A program made the position numbers and the translations under genes. 64,000 bases of DNA from Macrolepiota albuminosa (lineage: Eukaryota > Basidiomycota > Agaricomycetes > Agaricales > Agaricaceae): positions 124,001-188,000 of the forward strand of contig JAMWFC010000083.1 of assembly GCA_027475525.1 (NCBI GenBank), given 5' to 3'. Below, piece after piece: positions 37,258-47,599 of this stretch. The notes under the pieces are model-generated. The model searched no databases. It was not told the origin of the DNA and saw nothing but the letters and a program-made list of their open reading frames with translations. How positions within the stretch are numbered: position 1 is the first letter of the stretch; every line of letters starts with the position of its first letter.

Positions 37258-37948
37258 GTGAAAAACTTTATCTCTCTTAGAAGAAGAGAAACTTGTGCAT
37301 CCTCTAAAGGCACAGTTACAATTCTTCCAGACCCAGACATTGTACTTTGTAAACAAAAACTTTGGACTGAGAAGTGCATGTCAACACCACCAAAACCCAA
37401 GTCTTCATTTACTGAGCCAACAAGTTTGACCAGTATTATGGTGCAAACCCCACAATACAAAATGCCTTTGCCTGATAGCAGGGATGCACCTAAGTTTAGA
37501 AACAGTGAGTCTTCTGAAGTTTACTGGTTTCTGCAAAGGATGCAGTCACTATTTAACCATGCAGGAATTGTTGAGGATGCAGAGAAGAAGAAGAGACTAT
37601 TGGAATATGTGGATGTGCAGACTGAGCAAGAGTGGAGGATGTTTGACAGCTTTGAGGATGGGAACTCTTGGGCCACTTTTGTAAAAGAGGTTAAGGAGTC
37701 ATATCCTGAGGCCATGGATGATGCAGGAAGTGTTGGCCAACCTGGATCATATATGTAGGGAGCATGCTAGATTAAGCAGAGGAGATGCTCCTGAAATATA
37801 TTCTTTAATAAGAAAGTTCAGGGCAGAGGTTAAAAAGTTGGAGAGCATTGTGGGAAATGGAGTGTTAGTAGACAAGTTTATGGGGTGCTTTACAGAACTA
37901 GTAGAGGAGAGGCTTATTCATAAGCATCTCCATGAACTTGTCTACTAG
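37258..37948 (+). pseudogene. retrotransposon gag fragment, left arm
   Basis: Reads KNFISLRRRETCASSKGTV through FLQRMQSLFNHAGIVEDAEK, KKRLLEYVDVQTEQEWRMF and WATFVKEVKESYPEAMDDAG, a pattern typical of basidiomycete Gypsy-type gag proteins (EKKK...YVD...EW...F...Y). Near 37733 an extra base relative to the right arm shifts the frame; the second frame continues with ANLDHICREHARLSRGDAPE to about 37948. No pol domain follows. It starts with an in-frame AAG rather than a proven ATG, so the true start is unknown. Confidence 0.75.
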
Positions 37949-38017
37949 AGCTCCATTGCCCACAATGCTATCCAACTTTTTGGCCTCTGCCCTGAACTTT
38001 CTTATTAAAGAATGTAT

Positions 38018-38554
38018 TTAAGGAGCATCTCCTCTGTTTAATCTAGCATGCTCCCTACATATACGATCCAGGTTGGCTACACTGCCAGCATCATCCATAG
38101 CCTCTGGGTAGGACTCCTTGACCTCCTTTACAAAGGTGGCCCAGGAATGTCCTTCCTCAAAGCTATCAAACCCCCTCCATTCTTGCTCAGTCTGAGCATC
38201 CACATACTCCAATATCCTCTTCTTTTTCTCTGCATCATCAACAATACCTGCATGACTGAACAGTGACTGCATCCACTGTAGAAAATGGTAAACCTCTGAA
38301 GGCTCACTGTATCTAAATCTGGGAGCATCTCTGCTGTCAAGCAAAGGCATCTTATATCTGGGTGTTTGCTCCATAATACTGGTCAAACTAGTTGGCTCAG
38401 TAATAGAAGACTTAGTTTTTGGTGGGGTAGACATGCACTTCTCAGTCCAAAGTTTTTGTTTACAAAGTACAATGTCTGGGTCTGGAAGAATTGGAACTAT
38501 GCCCTTAGAGGATGCACAAGTTTCTCTTCTTCTAGGAGAGATAAAGTTTTTCAC
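38018..38554 (-). pseudogene. retrotransposon gag fragment, right arm
   Basis: Same protein as the left arm on the opposite strand, with FLQWMQSLFSHAGIVDDAEK and WATFVKEVKESYPEAMDDAG, continuing in frame into ANLDRICREHARLNRGDAP. It stops at TAA (38018) where the left arm has GAA. It is therefore truncated, but without the left arm's frameshift. The two copies carry different defects. Confidence 0.75.
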
Positions 38555-38639
38555 CTTTGGTTGAGTAACCTTAGGTGTACCAGGCCAGGAGCCTGGTGGG
38601 GTGAAACTAATTGTTTCTTTTAGTTGGACTCCAAATGGA

Positions 38640-39766
38640 GGTCCGACAAAGTGATTGATTGTGCGACAAAAGCCTCTGTGGTGATGCGAAATGAGTAGTT
38701 TACTTTATGTAAAAGTAGTCCAACTGAAATCGAACTGATCTTTTTAATATATTTCAACTGCTCAATCTCACAGATCACAGAGTACGTGGGGCAAGTGTTT
38801 ACACGCACGCGCACTTTGTCAAAGTGAATGTTAATTTTTATTGATTTTTAATTGAGAATGTAAAACTAAGTTCACACTCAAAATTGGGCATCAAATAGTA
38901 TTAATACTAAATATCCCGAAGTCAATCTACTGCTCCTAGCATAAGACGTCCACTCCCTGGGGACTCCGAGCCGTGGCAAGTTGATTGCTTGCCCGGCCTC
39001 CCCGAAACCCTCCCCTTTTTATAACCCTTTCCCTAGTGCACGGACCACGACATAACGGTGCGTTTAGCCGTCATGTTGTCGCTGGGCACTCGGTTCGATG
39101 CGTTGCCGGGCCTGGGCATTCGGTTATTGGCCTTCCCGGTGCTTGGTGCGTGTGGGCACTCAATTTTCCGGTAAAACTCCTTTTCCGTTGCTCGGTTATC
39201 CCCTTTTCCACCTCATTCTTGCGGCTGCTTTTGTCCTTCTCCCTCCTGTTGCCTCCTTCGTCATCTCGTGGCCACCATCGGGTTGAGCCGCACAATCGAG
39301 GCAGAGTATAGGAAATGTCGAGGTCGGGACGGAGAGGAGGGGCCGAGGATGATGTCAGTGACTGATGGGCTGATCTCGGACTTTCGTTCCGATATTTCTT
39401 TTTGCCGAGCACTGCCACCACCTCGGCTGCTGCTATGCCATGCGCCCATGGTGTCTTGGTACTTTGTACTGCGAGCTCGTTAATTCATAGTTTGGGGTGA
39501 TCTTTGGTAAGTCCCCCTTCGTCTACAGTTTTCGACGGATGCTTATAGCTTTCAGCACCATTTAAGTGTATATTAGGGAGACGTAAGTACTCTATCTGTC
39601 TGCCTCGGATTGAGGCAGACGTATCAACATAGAAGTACCGACTTCACCCCTCGCCTCTTAGCCCTGAACGGTGGATTGCCGGCGATATAAACCGATTTCT
39701 TCTTCGAAGTACAATTAGATACATAGGCATCTATTGTCTCTGAATCTTCTCATGTTCCCACACCTT
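38640..39766. other. right flank of island with dispersed repeat, no gene
   Basis: CpG content is normal again from about 38640. Open frames on both strands exist but show no domain or exon series. A repeat shared with 16.3 kb lies at 39521-39630. Confidence 0.45.
39521..39630 (+). repeat. dispersed repeat copy B with terminal hairpin
   Basis: Partner of 16321-16430. It ends TCTGCCTCGGATTGAGGCAG, a short hairpin, followed by ACGTATCAACATA. It differs from its partner mainly by transitions and small indels. Confidence 0.6.
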
Positions 39767-42457
39767 TTATTGATCGACCTTCATTCGTGAGGTCCTGAAC
39801 AATTGCACCATTCCAACGGGAATGAGAGACAAGTTAACCACTTCCCAGCTGCCAAACCGCTTCACCACTTCTTCACCATAGAGTGACACAAGCCATTGTT
39901 CGTACCAGTCGAGATCATCCCATGTACATTTAGTCTTCGCTTGCGACAGATAAGATTGCACAACAGGTGTCTTGTGTACCCGTGTCAATCCTTTAACCGT
40001 CAACATGTATTCATAGCGGTGTCTCCATCCACACAACCACGACTCACGTAACGAAATGAATTCGTCGAAGGCCATAAATGGGCCTTCCTTGCCCGGGAAG
40101 GTTTTTGTGGGGTCGTCCCAAAAATCCTTTTAGTCTTTGTACACCGATTTATCTTGTTAGGTGAGAGCCTCAAAACTCAATGCCTCCTCGTCATCGAAGC
40201 TCTGCGTCAATGCAAACATCTCTATCATTGGATGACGAAGCTCGAGACCGCCTCTGCTGATAGGGAGGTAAAAGTATCCCTGCGGCAGGTCCTTGATACC
40301 GAAACGCGTCTCAAGAACAGAGCGCAGGTAGGCTACAGCACCCCCTTGAACATCTGGTAACAGTTCTTGCTGAATTTGGGCGAGGGTGCTGATGATATCG
40401 GTAAGATGAGCGTCACAAAAGCACGGTGCGGGTCGTCCACCGAAGTTCCTGTTATACACATTGACCCAACCAAGAACCAATTTTGTCGCTGAAAGCTGCC
40501 GCCGTAGCTCAACGATATGGACATTGACCTGTTTCTGGTCAATTACGAATCGAATTTTCGATGGATCAAAATAGAGGAAACCCCAACAAATGTCACCCTC
40601 AGGAAGTCCAGAAGGCCTCGTCTTCCCGACGCATGTCGAACCAGTTTTACTTGCGTTGAATTTGAGACCAACAAGATCAGCATATACATTCATTTCCTTC
40701 CATCCCGTAGCGCATTTCTCCGGGTCAGCGTCCCAAAGCCAAAGGTCGTCAGGCAAGCGGTACAAGAGGCCATTTGCCTTCTGGTTGACAGCAAAGTCCA
40801 TGACAAACAGAATAACTTCACCACAAACGCTGCTGAGAGGATAGCTGAAGGGTGTTCCACAAACTCTTGTACGAACCTGGCCAGATAGATCGCTTTGGAA
40901 ACGCAGCGGCGTGCGAAGGAACCGTTGGAAGAATGAAGACCACTCTTTTGAGACGCCAAAAAACTTGATTATGGTGAGGATGGATTGATGAGGGAGGGAA
41001 GGGCCAAACCACTCTAGGTCAGAGCGGACGACGGCATAGGACCCGTGCAATACAGTATTGAGCAAAGCTTCCGTAACCATGATCTGTAACAGCTTCTGAT
41101 TGACTGAAGCTGAGTCCAGGCCATCCTCACTGGGTTTATCCAGGCGATTGTCATCATATGCAGGCTGTTTCGAAAACCGCTTCGATGACGACAACTGATT
41201 AAGAAAGAATTGCCTCTGCTGCTGCTGGCGGCAATCGTCAATACTACATTGATTTCATAATTGTTCGACATTCTTCTTGTAATTTTACACTGGATGAGAT
41301 CTTTTCCATGCCAGGAATCGTCGGAACGAAGCCTTCAGCCCTATGGATTTGGTAAACAATGTTCCGAGTGGTGAACAACTATTATGTCCTTACCGATACT
41401 TTCCACTAAGATGGCGACGCATTTTCACAAGTACACCCTCCGTAGACCACGACCAGACGTCAAGACTAGCCATTCGCATGGTGAGAACACCAGCCAGTTC
41501 TACCAAAACGATCGAGTTGCTGAGGACTTCGTTAAATGTTTTCCTCTTGCTCTCGTCCATGAGGTCCGACCCAAGAACCCCACGGACGATGATCTCAACC
41601 TTCTCGGTAGTAAAAGTTTCCCTTTTGAGAGAGGCTTCCAGTGACTTCGTTTCTTCTCGGAGGTACTGTAGAGCCTTGGTCGCTTCTTCGGAGGAAAAGA
41701 GATCGTTGAGGTAAGATTCGAGAGCCTCAGTATTGACGTTGGCGTCCTCGAATATGATGGAATTGAGTCGAGCAAGTTGATCATGCATCTCTTGCCTTCC
41801 CGCTTTTTGGGCGCCTTCATTGGTGACAGACTCAGTCTTTCCGCCATTGGAGCCTGGGAGAGCGACGGACGAATCTCCACTCGCAATCCATTCATTAAAG
41901 AGGCTGCCAAACACCTTTGCACCGTCAAAACGCATGAGGGAATGGCGTATGTGGCCCTCCAAAGTGTCGATCCAGCTCCTGAGGATGTCCCCATCGAAAT
42001 TAGGATCGCGTTTTGCCTGTGGAAGCCACATACGAAGATTGGAAAGACTGAGATTCCCTCTCACGCTATCCCCTTCGTCTACTGAGCCTGTCCAAGATTG
42101 GACGGCTTCAAGTAGAAGCTGGACTTTCTCCATAAGGTTATCACTGAAGGCATGGCCGTTTGAAGCACCTTGGCATGCTCCTGGTAGCTTAAACGCTGTT
42201 TCTCCAGTTCCTCAAGTTTCGTAGATGTGATGAACTGGAGGGTTTGTCCGAAAGCAGAGGATGCGGTAGAGCTGCGCATCACGAGAAACGCGAGGAACAA
42301 GAAGTTGGTGATTAATGTCGATGTGGGAGCTGAAGCACCACAGGTGCACGAAGGGTGAATTAGTAGAAGTACCTGGATATGCGGCCCCGAAAGCAACACG
42401 TAGACTCCTTGGCGGGTCCTCATGAGTCCACAGAATGAGACGGCTACGCATCGTCAA
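39767..42457 (-). CDS. rvt: rvt-type cellular reverse transcriptase, two in-frame stops
   Basis: Start ATG at 42457 (MTMRSRLILWTHEDPPRSL). Exons then code an N-terminal helical region with KLEELEKQRLSYQEHAK and LLLEAVQSWTGS, and a long helical segment ending SMDVW-like SLDVWSWSTEGVLVKMRRHL. After two introns (about 41390 and 41260) the RT core follows: QRQFFLNQLSSSK, FFGVSKEWSSFFQRFL, VCGTPFSYPLSSVCGEVILF, YRLPDDLWLWD (catalytic DD) and LVGLKFNASKTGS. This DDLW form and the KTG block are typical of rvt genes, single-copy RT-related cellular genes of fungi and some bacteria that are not transposons. The frame continues to 39767 (SLRESWLCGWRHRYEYML) but is broken by TAA at 40159-40157 and 40132-40130. 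No canonical intron removes both. So the protein may end at 40157, lack its C-terminal 130 residues, or be a recent pseudogene. Confidence 0.75.
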
Positions 42458-43091
42458 TAATACATCTTCAGCGAAACTTGTCCATTTTCAAAAGGCCTGT
42501 TGAAGTTAATCTTTCGTCTTCTCGCTTTTTCTGGGTTTGCTCAGGCGAGGTATAGGTGCAGTTTTGTAAGAGGAAGTGGATAGAGGATGGTGTTTTGGTA
42601 TATCCAGATTACCCTAGATGACTCAAAAAGAGTCACGGTTCCTCAGGAACCCTCGTTCTGACTCGCGAGTCGAGCAGAACGCTGGGACAAGTCAATAGAT
42701 AGCTTAAAACAAATCAGTCACCTTTTTGATGGAAAATGTACCGAAGAGCGAAATTTGAAACCATTGTCATAGTACTCCAGCTTGAGATATTCGTGCCGGA
42801 TGACACAGATGGATTCCCAGCTACATTACGTAACGTAATTCCGAGTTCATTAGACCGCTTATGGGTAAAGTGGTAAAGACATCACATGCATCAAGTTTCA
42901 CTACAGTTTTTTCCGTGCATGTCTCGTTGAAAACTACTCGTACTGCGGTCCTGTTTCGCCTTGACGTAATAATAGGTTTACGAACGCGTGTACCATGACG
43001 ACTTTCACCCCGGGCATCTAGCCCATATAAATTGATTCACATAACAGTCAATGATCAATCCTACCTCTCAAACATAGAGAACAACACATTC
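42458..43091. promoter_or_regulatory. divergent promoter region rvt / dehydrogenase
   Basis: This 634-bp gap lies between divergent starts at 42457 and 43092. A TATAAATTG sequence at about 43025 lies about 65 bp before the plus-strand ATG and may serve as a TATA box. No other gene was seen. Confidence 0.45.
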
Positions 43092-44048
43092 ATGAATATC
43101 CTCGTGATCGGTGGCTCTCGGAACATTGGATACCATGCCGCACAACGCTTCCTTGGTATGTGCACATGAAGCCTAGCTCTGATTGATCGCTTCATTGATT
43201 AATACTCTGTAGAGGCTGGCCATTATGTCACTTTTCTTTTGAGAAAATTATCCGTGTTCGACAACAACGACGTCATCAAGAAGTTCGTCGAGTCGAAAAA
43301 GGCATACCTTGTGCAGGGTGATGCTCTCATCAGGGAGGACGTCGAACGCGCATGGAAGGCTGCTGCCGCCAACGTCGAAACTGGTGTCGTGGATGTTCTT
43401 CTGTTCACAGTCGGTGAGAGTTCCCAATCTTCTATCTTCCTTCACGACATCTGACCTCGAGTAGGCGCTACGATCTCTCAGGGGAAGCTCCATATTACCA
43501 AGGGTCTACTTATATCACCTCCAAATCTCGTCACGAATGCCCTTCTCAATGCCCTCAGTACCCTTCCGTCACCACATCCTAAAATCATAGCCATCTCTTC
43601 GACTGGTATCACTCGTAGCTCAAAATCTGCTCTTCCTTGTCCTATCAGAGTGCTATATAGTTATCTCCTTGCTGCACCTCATCGCGACAAGTGCGGTGTG
43701 GAGCGTCTGGCTGCACACGTCACAGGCTGGAGTTGGGACGGCAAGGACTTTGGTGAACTTGGCGAGGATATCCTTGATAGCGCTGGGAAATGGAAGGAGA
43801 CACCTGGATTGCCTGCACCAGGGTCATTGAAAGATGTGCTTGTTGTGCGGCCTGCACTGCTCACGGATGGAGAGTGCATGGCCGAGGGAGTCAGTGGTCA
43901 GCCTGACTCGAAGGCGCCATACCGAGTGAGTGAAGAGGAGTTCACGTCATGGACGGTTTCAAGGAAGGATGTGGCGCACTTTATTTTTGATGTAGTTATG
44001 AATCATTGGGACGAATTTGGTGGTAAGCGCATTAATATTGGATACTAG
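43092..44048 (+). CDS. NAD(P)-binding Rossmann-fold protein (atypical SDR/epimerase)
   Basis: Start ATG at 43092 gives MNILVIGGSRNIGYHAAQRF, a Rossmann nucleotide-binding start with GGSRNIG in place of GGTGFIG. Introns near 43156-43212 and 43414-43464 separate three coding exons. The protein goes on with VTFLLRKLSVFDNND, a nucleotide-binding beta-strand region, KAYLVQGDALIREDVERAW, a core ending VVDVLLFTVG, then ISSTGITRSS and HRDKCGVERLAAHVTGWSW. It ends KRINIGY at the stop 44046-44048. About 280 residues is normal for the family. Such proteins are oxidoreductases or NmrA-like sensors; the substrate is unknown. A YxxxK catalytic pair is not obvious, so enzymatic activity is uncertain. Intact reading frame. 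Confidence 0.8.
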
Positions 44049-44277
44049 AGGAGGACCTCTGGATACGCCAGTACAAAGTTGACATGTAGTCAAATTAATT
44101 ATAATTGATTGTCTCAAGCTCCTCAAATCACTAGTTGTTGGTCAGATTATGAGGCAAGTAGCTATTTACATATTACAGAGTGCGGCCCTAGAAAAGAAAT
44201 GAGACGATGTAGTAAACGATGCAGAAGTCCACCATGGTGTTGCATTATACAAGTATTACGACTCCTTTTTGTCAATG

Positions 44278-45851
44278 TCATGGATTAGGGTTGTCCTGGC
44301 CCTTTGCGGTAGAAACCTCAAACTCTCCTTGTACTGCGGCATGTTGACGACGCTGAATGATCATCTTCGTGACTAAAATTGTAGTCCCGCACCAGAGGAA
44401 GCTGAACATCATATCAGTACCGACGTCTCGGACGGAGAAGGGAACGGATAGCGAACATCACATAATAGAAGACGACAGAAAGCTGAGAGAAAGAAGTCAA
44501 GGGGATGGCCAACAAGATATCAAGAATTCCTTACTGGCACGAGAACTGTCACCAGGAATTTCGCGATGGTTAAGCCTATCCTATAAATATCAGTTCCTGA
44601 TAAGCCATCTGGTGTTCTCTGCTTACAGAAGATGGGCTGTGGTGTGGGTCTTGTCAGAGACGTGAAAGTTGACCTGGTTTGAAAATCTTACTAACCAGTA
44701 CTTCTCTAACGACGTCACAGCGAATTATACTCTGGAATCGAGTCTTGTCCTTTTTGTAGGTCCAGAGAGAGTGCAAAAGAATTGCCGTCAGTCCAAATAT
44801 TTCAAAGATCATCTATAGCGGACAATTCTGAGGCACAGACCAATGTTGAATGGAAAGACTTACCCCAGGAGCAAACGGAGTCCAGAGAATATCACGTTCT
44901 TGCAGGGAACATATCCTGTTGTTGGGAGATAGAAACGGAAATTTAGTGGATTTTATGAATGCTGCAAACGATGTAAGAAAGGAACAAATGATTATTCATA
45001 TGCGATAGCACAGGGAAGGACTATAGTCTCACGTGTCGTCTTGATGGAAACAGCAATAGCAAACGCAACGATGGCCATCTGAGTCAGAATAAATGCACCT
45101 AATGTCACAAAGACAAGGCTGCGATTGCGTCGTGACAGGAGCCACAATCGCAGCATCAGGAAGACTAACAGTGAATATTGTTCATGCGAAATGTAACCAA
45201 TACCAAGGAAAACTACTCACAATGCATGGGACCTGTAGTGGTAACGCAGATGATTATCTACGGATGATCTGAGTTATTAGTGGGGTATACGGGAATAGAT
45301 CCATACCGCAGTGATGAACCATATTCGACAGCTTGTAACGGGATCAGTTGTTTGTCCGACAGTTCCTGTTATAGTACTTACAACTACTTGTATTGATCAG
45401 CATTCAAGATTACAGCCAAGCAATGTGACATGTACACACCGGAAGTGATAGATTTGTAACCTCTATCATACTCAGCTCTGATGGGAACATCCATTAAGGC
45501 AAGCAGAATCACGAAAGGAAGTCATCCTCACGACGATTATGCCATACTATACTGCTCGGGATCACATATCGAAGCACCAAGAACAAGGTCTTTAAAGTTG
45601 ACCACTTAGCGTTCCAAATGTACTTCACTTCGTCATCAAGTGTTAAGAGGTGATTATAAAGAAGAATCTAAATGTATCGAACTCATGAACAAAATTTCTG
45701 AAGAGAAGGCTTTCGTCAAGAACGCACCACTAGGCCTGCACCTAATGTTGGGGTTTCCACGTATGAGTGCAAGCGGTCAGTTCACAGAGAAAGCGCAGTT
45801 ACCCGTAACGTATCGTGATCCGACTACCAATTGTTCTTCCTGCAGCTCCAT
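44278..45851 (-). CDS. DUF6533 seven-helix membrane protein
   Basis: Many short exons on the minus strand. ATG at 45851 starts MELQEEQLVVGSRYVT. An exon at about 45663 gives ILLYNHLLTLDDEVKYIWNA and KWSTLKTLFLVLRYV, the DUF6533 signature (YDYLLTLxxExxxIW). Later exons give SCRIWFITA (about 45330), FFLMLRLWLLSRRNRSLVF with ILTQMAIVAFAIAVSIKT (about 45180-45050), LQERDILWTPFAPG (about 44890), MIFEIFGLTAILLHSLWTYK (about 44800) and SVVFYY (about 44460). The C-terminus is ambiguous: one splice gives a short polar tail ending near 44318, another ends at 44278. DUF6533 proteins are an expanded basidiomycete membrane family of unknown function, possibly receptor-like. One or two exons were not resolved, so decay cannot be excluded. 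Confidence 0.65.
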
Positions 45852-47599
45852 AGTCAAATGTAAGTCTCTGCCGATTAACGACCGTTTGAACACGCTAGAA
45901 GATGGGTACCTAGAACAAGGAAAAAGTTGTCAGGAGTCCGTCACTTTACCGTTAATATCATTCCACATATTTATATACACCATACACAATACACAATACT
46001 TACAGGAGAGCTGAAACATCGGATTGACGACACACACTAAGAACTCGCGGGGTATAACTACGAAACTGATCATCTTTGGCACTGATGTACAAAAATGAAG
46101 ATTCGAGTGCTTAAGGCGATATCAAGATCGAACGTGAGAGCATGAGAGAGGATCTTCTTCGCCGCCGAATCATTCAGAACAAAGTGACTGTGGTAGAGTT
46201 TTTGCGTATTTGGTAATAAACGCAGTACTTGGTGATGCAGAGGGCTTTGCTAGCATATAGCAACGGTCGGAGTGTGGTCCAAAACCGGTGATGCAGAGGC
46301 GTGGAGGTGCGAAATACGATAGATGAAGGAAACGTGACCTTACCGCCTTGGAGATGTTGGATCTTACATACCTATCAGGTAGGATGGAGTAATGACGAGT
46401 AACTTAGTCGAATAAGCTACTTATAAGACATAAATTCACATCAGATAGCCGCAATTTGTTTCTCCTCTCCTATGTGGCGGAGATAGTTTGAATATGAACT
46501 AAGGAAGATGAAGCAACTGTCGATTCAGTGGTAAACGAAAATCGCTTATGTAAGGGCACGTTGTCGGGAATGATTTCAGTGGCGATGACTCAATCACAGC
46601 AAAGAGACGAGAATAGCCGTGTGTGAATTTTCAAAGATTTCAATTGGATGGTGGATGCGAGTAGTAAGTTACATGCCATGATTATCAATCTATTGAGTTG
46701 TCGAACCGTTCCGAGAAGAGATGAACTCACATTGATTCAGACATCATGCCGTTGGGGAAGTTACTATCAGACGTGTATATGTAGGAGTCCTATAACGGGT
46801 GATTGTCAGAGCTTGGCATCAACGTGACGAACGTCGTCCAGCTTTAATGGAGCAATCAAGAAATCAAGATAAAAAATGTGTGACACATACAACGATGGTC
46901 CAACTCGTTGCAGATCCAATATGAGCGCTGATCAATAGATGGAGAAGGCTGAAAATCAGACAGTAGACCTGTGAACAAATTGAAGGATGGGAGTCGGAAA
47001 ATTTCAAGAAGCGATACGTGACTCAGATATAGACCCTACCCTGTTCGGAATGGACATTAGCACAAAATCGCTGAGAAAATATGGCCAAATATTGCCCACT
47101 GCTGGTTGAGGGAGATATGATTTCAATACAAGAAATAGCATTTTTTAAGAGTAGGACTTGGTGTAGAAATTCAATAGCAATTTCATCCTGACCTAAACAG
47201 AATTATCAAGAGATGTTCCAAATTACAAATTAGCTGTAAATACAAATACTCTGGTAGAAATAATCTTGTACAATCCCAGGATGTTACCAATTACCATTGT
47301 CAAGTTATATCACACAAGAATCACAAAGCTATATTTATGACTTAAGCATCCTGACTGTAAGAGGATGCTGTGTGTCCGACTTCACCGGGCATAGCCAGAC
47401 AGAATGGGACAAATGATGAATTACGAGGTAAGCTCCCATAGTATAGCTATTGCTAGTTTAGGTAATCTTGTTTGTGAAGTAAGGTTCTTACTTTCTGTCA
47501 AATTTCCACTGATGTGCAATCACTCCACATGACAACTCAATCCACCCTACCATGTCTCTCTGTACTCACTCTGTCGATTGCGACAGGTTGTGTGAAGTG
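45852..47599. other. intergenic, no gene resolved
   Basis: About 1.7 kb of moderately AT-rich sequence with normal CpG until about 47.4 kb. A few short exon-like stretches on the minus strand (for example near 46770-46730) could not be joined. Nothing is claimed here. Confidence 0.4.

Larger units (their letters stand above)
37197..38620. repeat. 1.4-kb imperfect palindrome of gag sequence
   Basis: Left arm 37197-37882 and right arm 37931-38620 are reverse complements with scattered differences, separated by 48 bp. Both outer ends carry AACAATTAGTTTCACC (right arm read in reverse). Each arm holds the 5' part of the same gag gene, tail to tail. A transcript through it would fold into a hairpin with a stem near 680 bp. 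The right end coincides with the right edge of the CpG-poor island. Confidence 0.9.
28360..38630. mobile_element. transposon island, strongly CpG-depleted
   Basis: About 10 kb with no intact gene. By eye there is no CG dinucleotide at all from 29461 to 30060 and only a couple of dozen between 29 and 36 kb, while flanking DNA has many per line. TG and CA are in excess. It contains a decayed minus-strand open frame, a repeat also found at 50 kb, degenerate tandem repeats, a Tc1-type element and a gag palindrome, all listed separately. The pattern fits cytosine methylation and deamination of silenced transposons. Confidence 0.8.

Noticed and set aside
39071..39421. 116-codon minus-strand frame
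   Set aside because: Basic, low-information sequence with overlapping open frames on the other strand and no exon partner.
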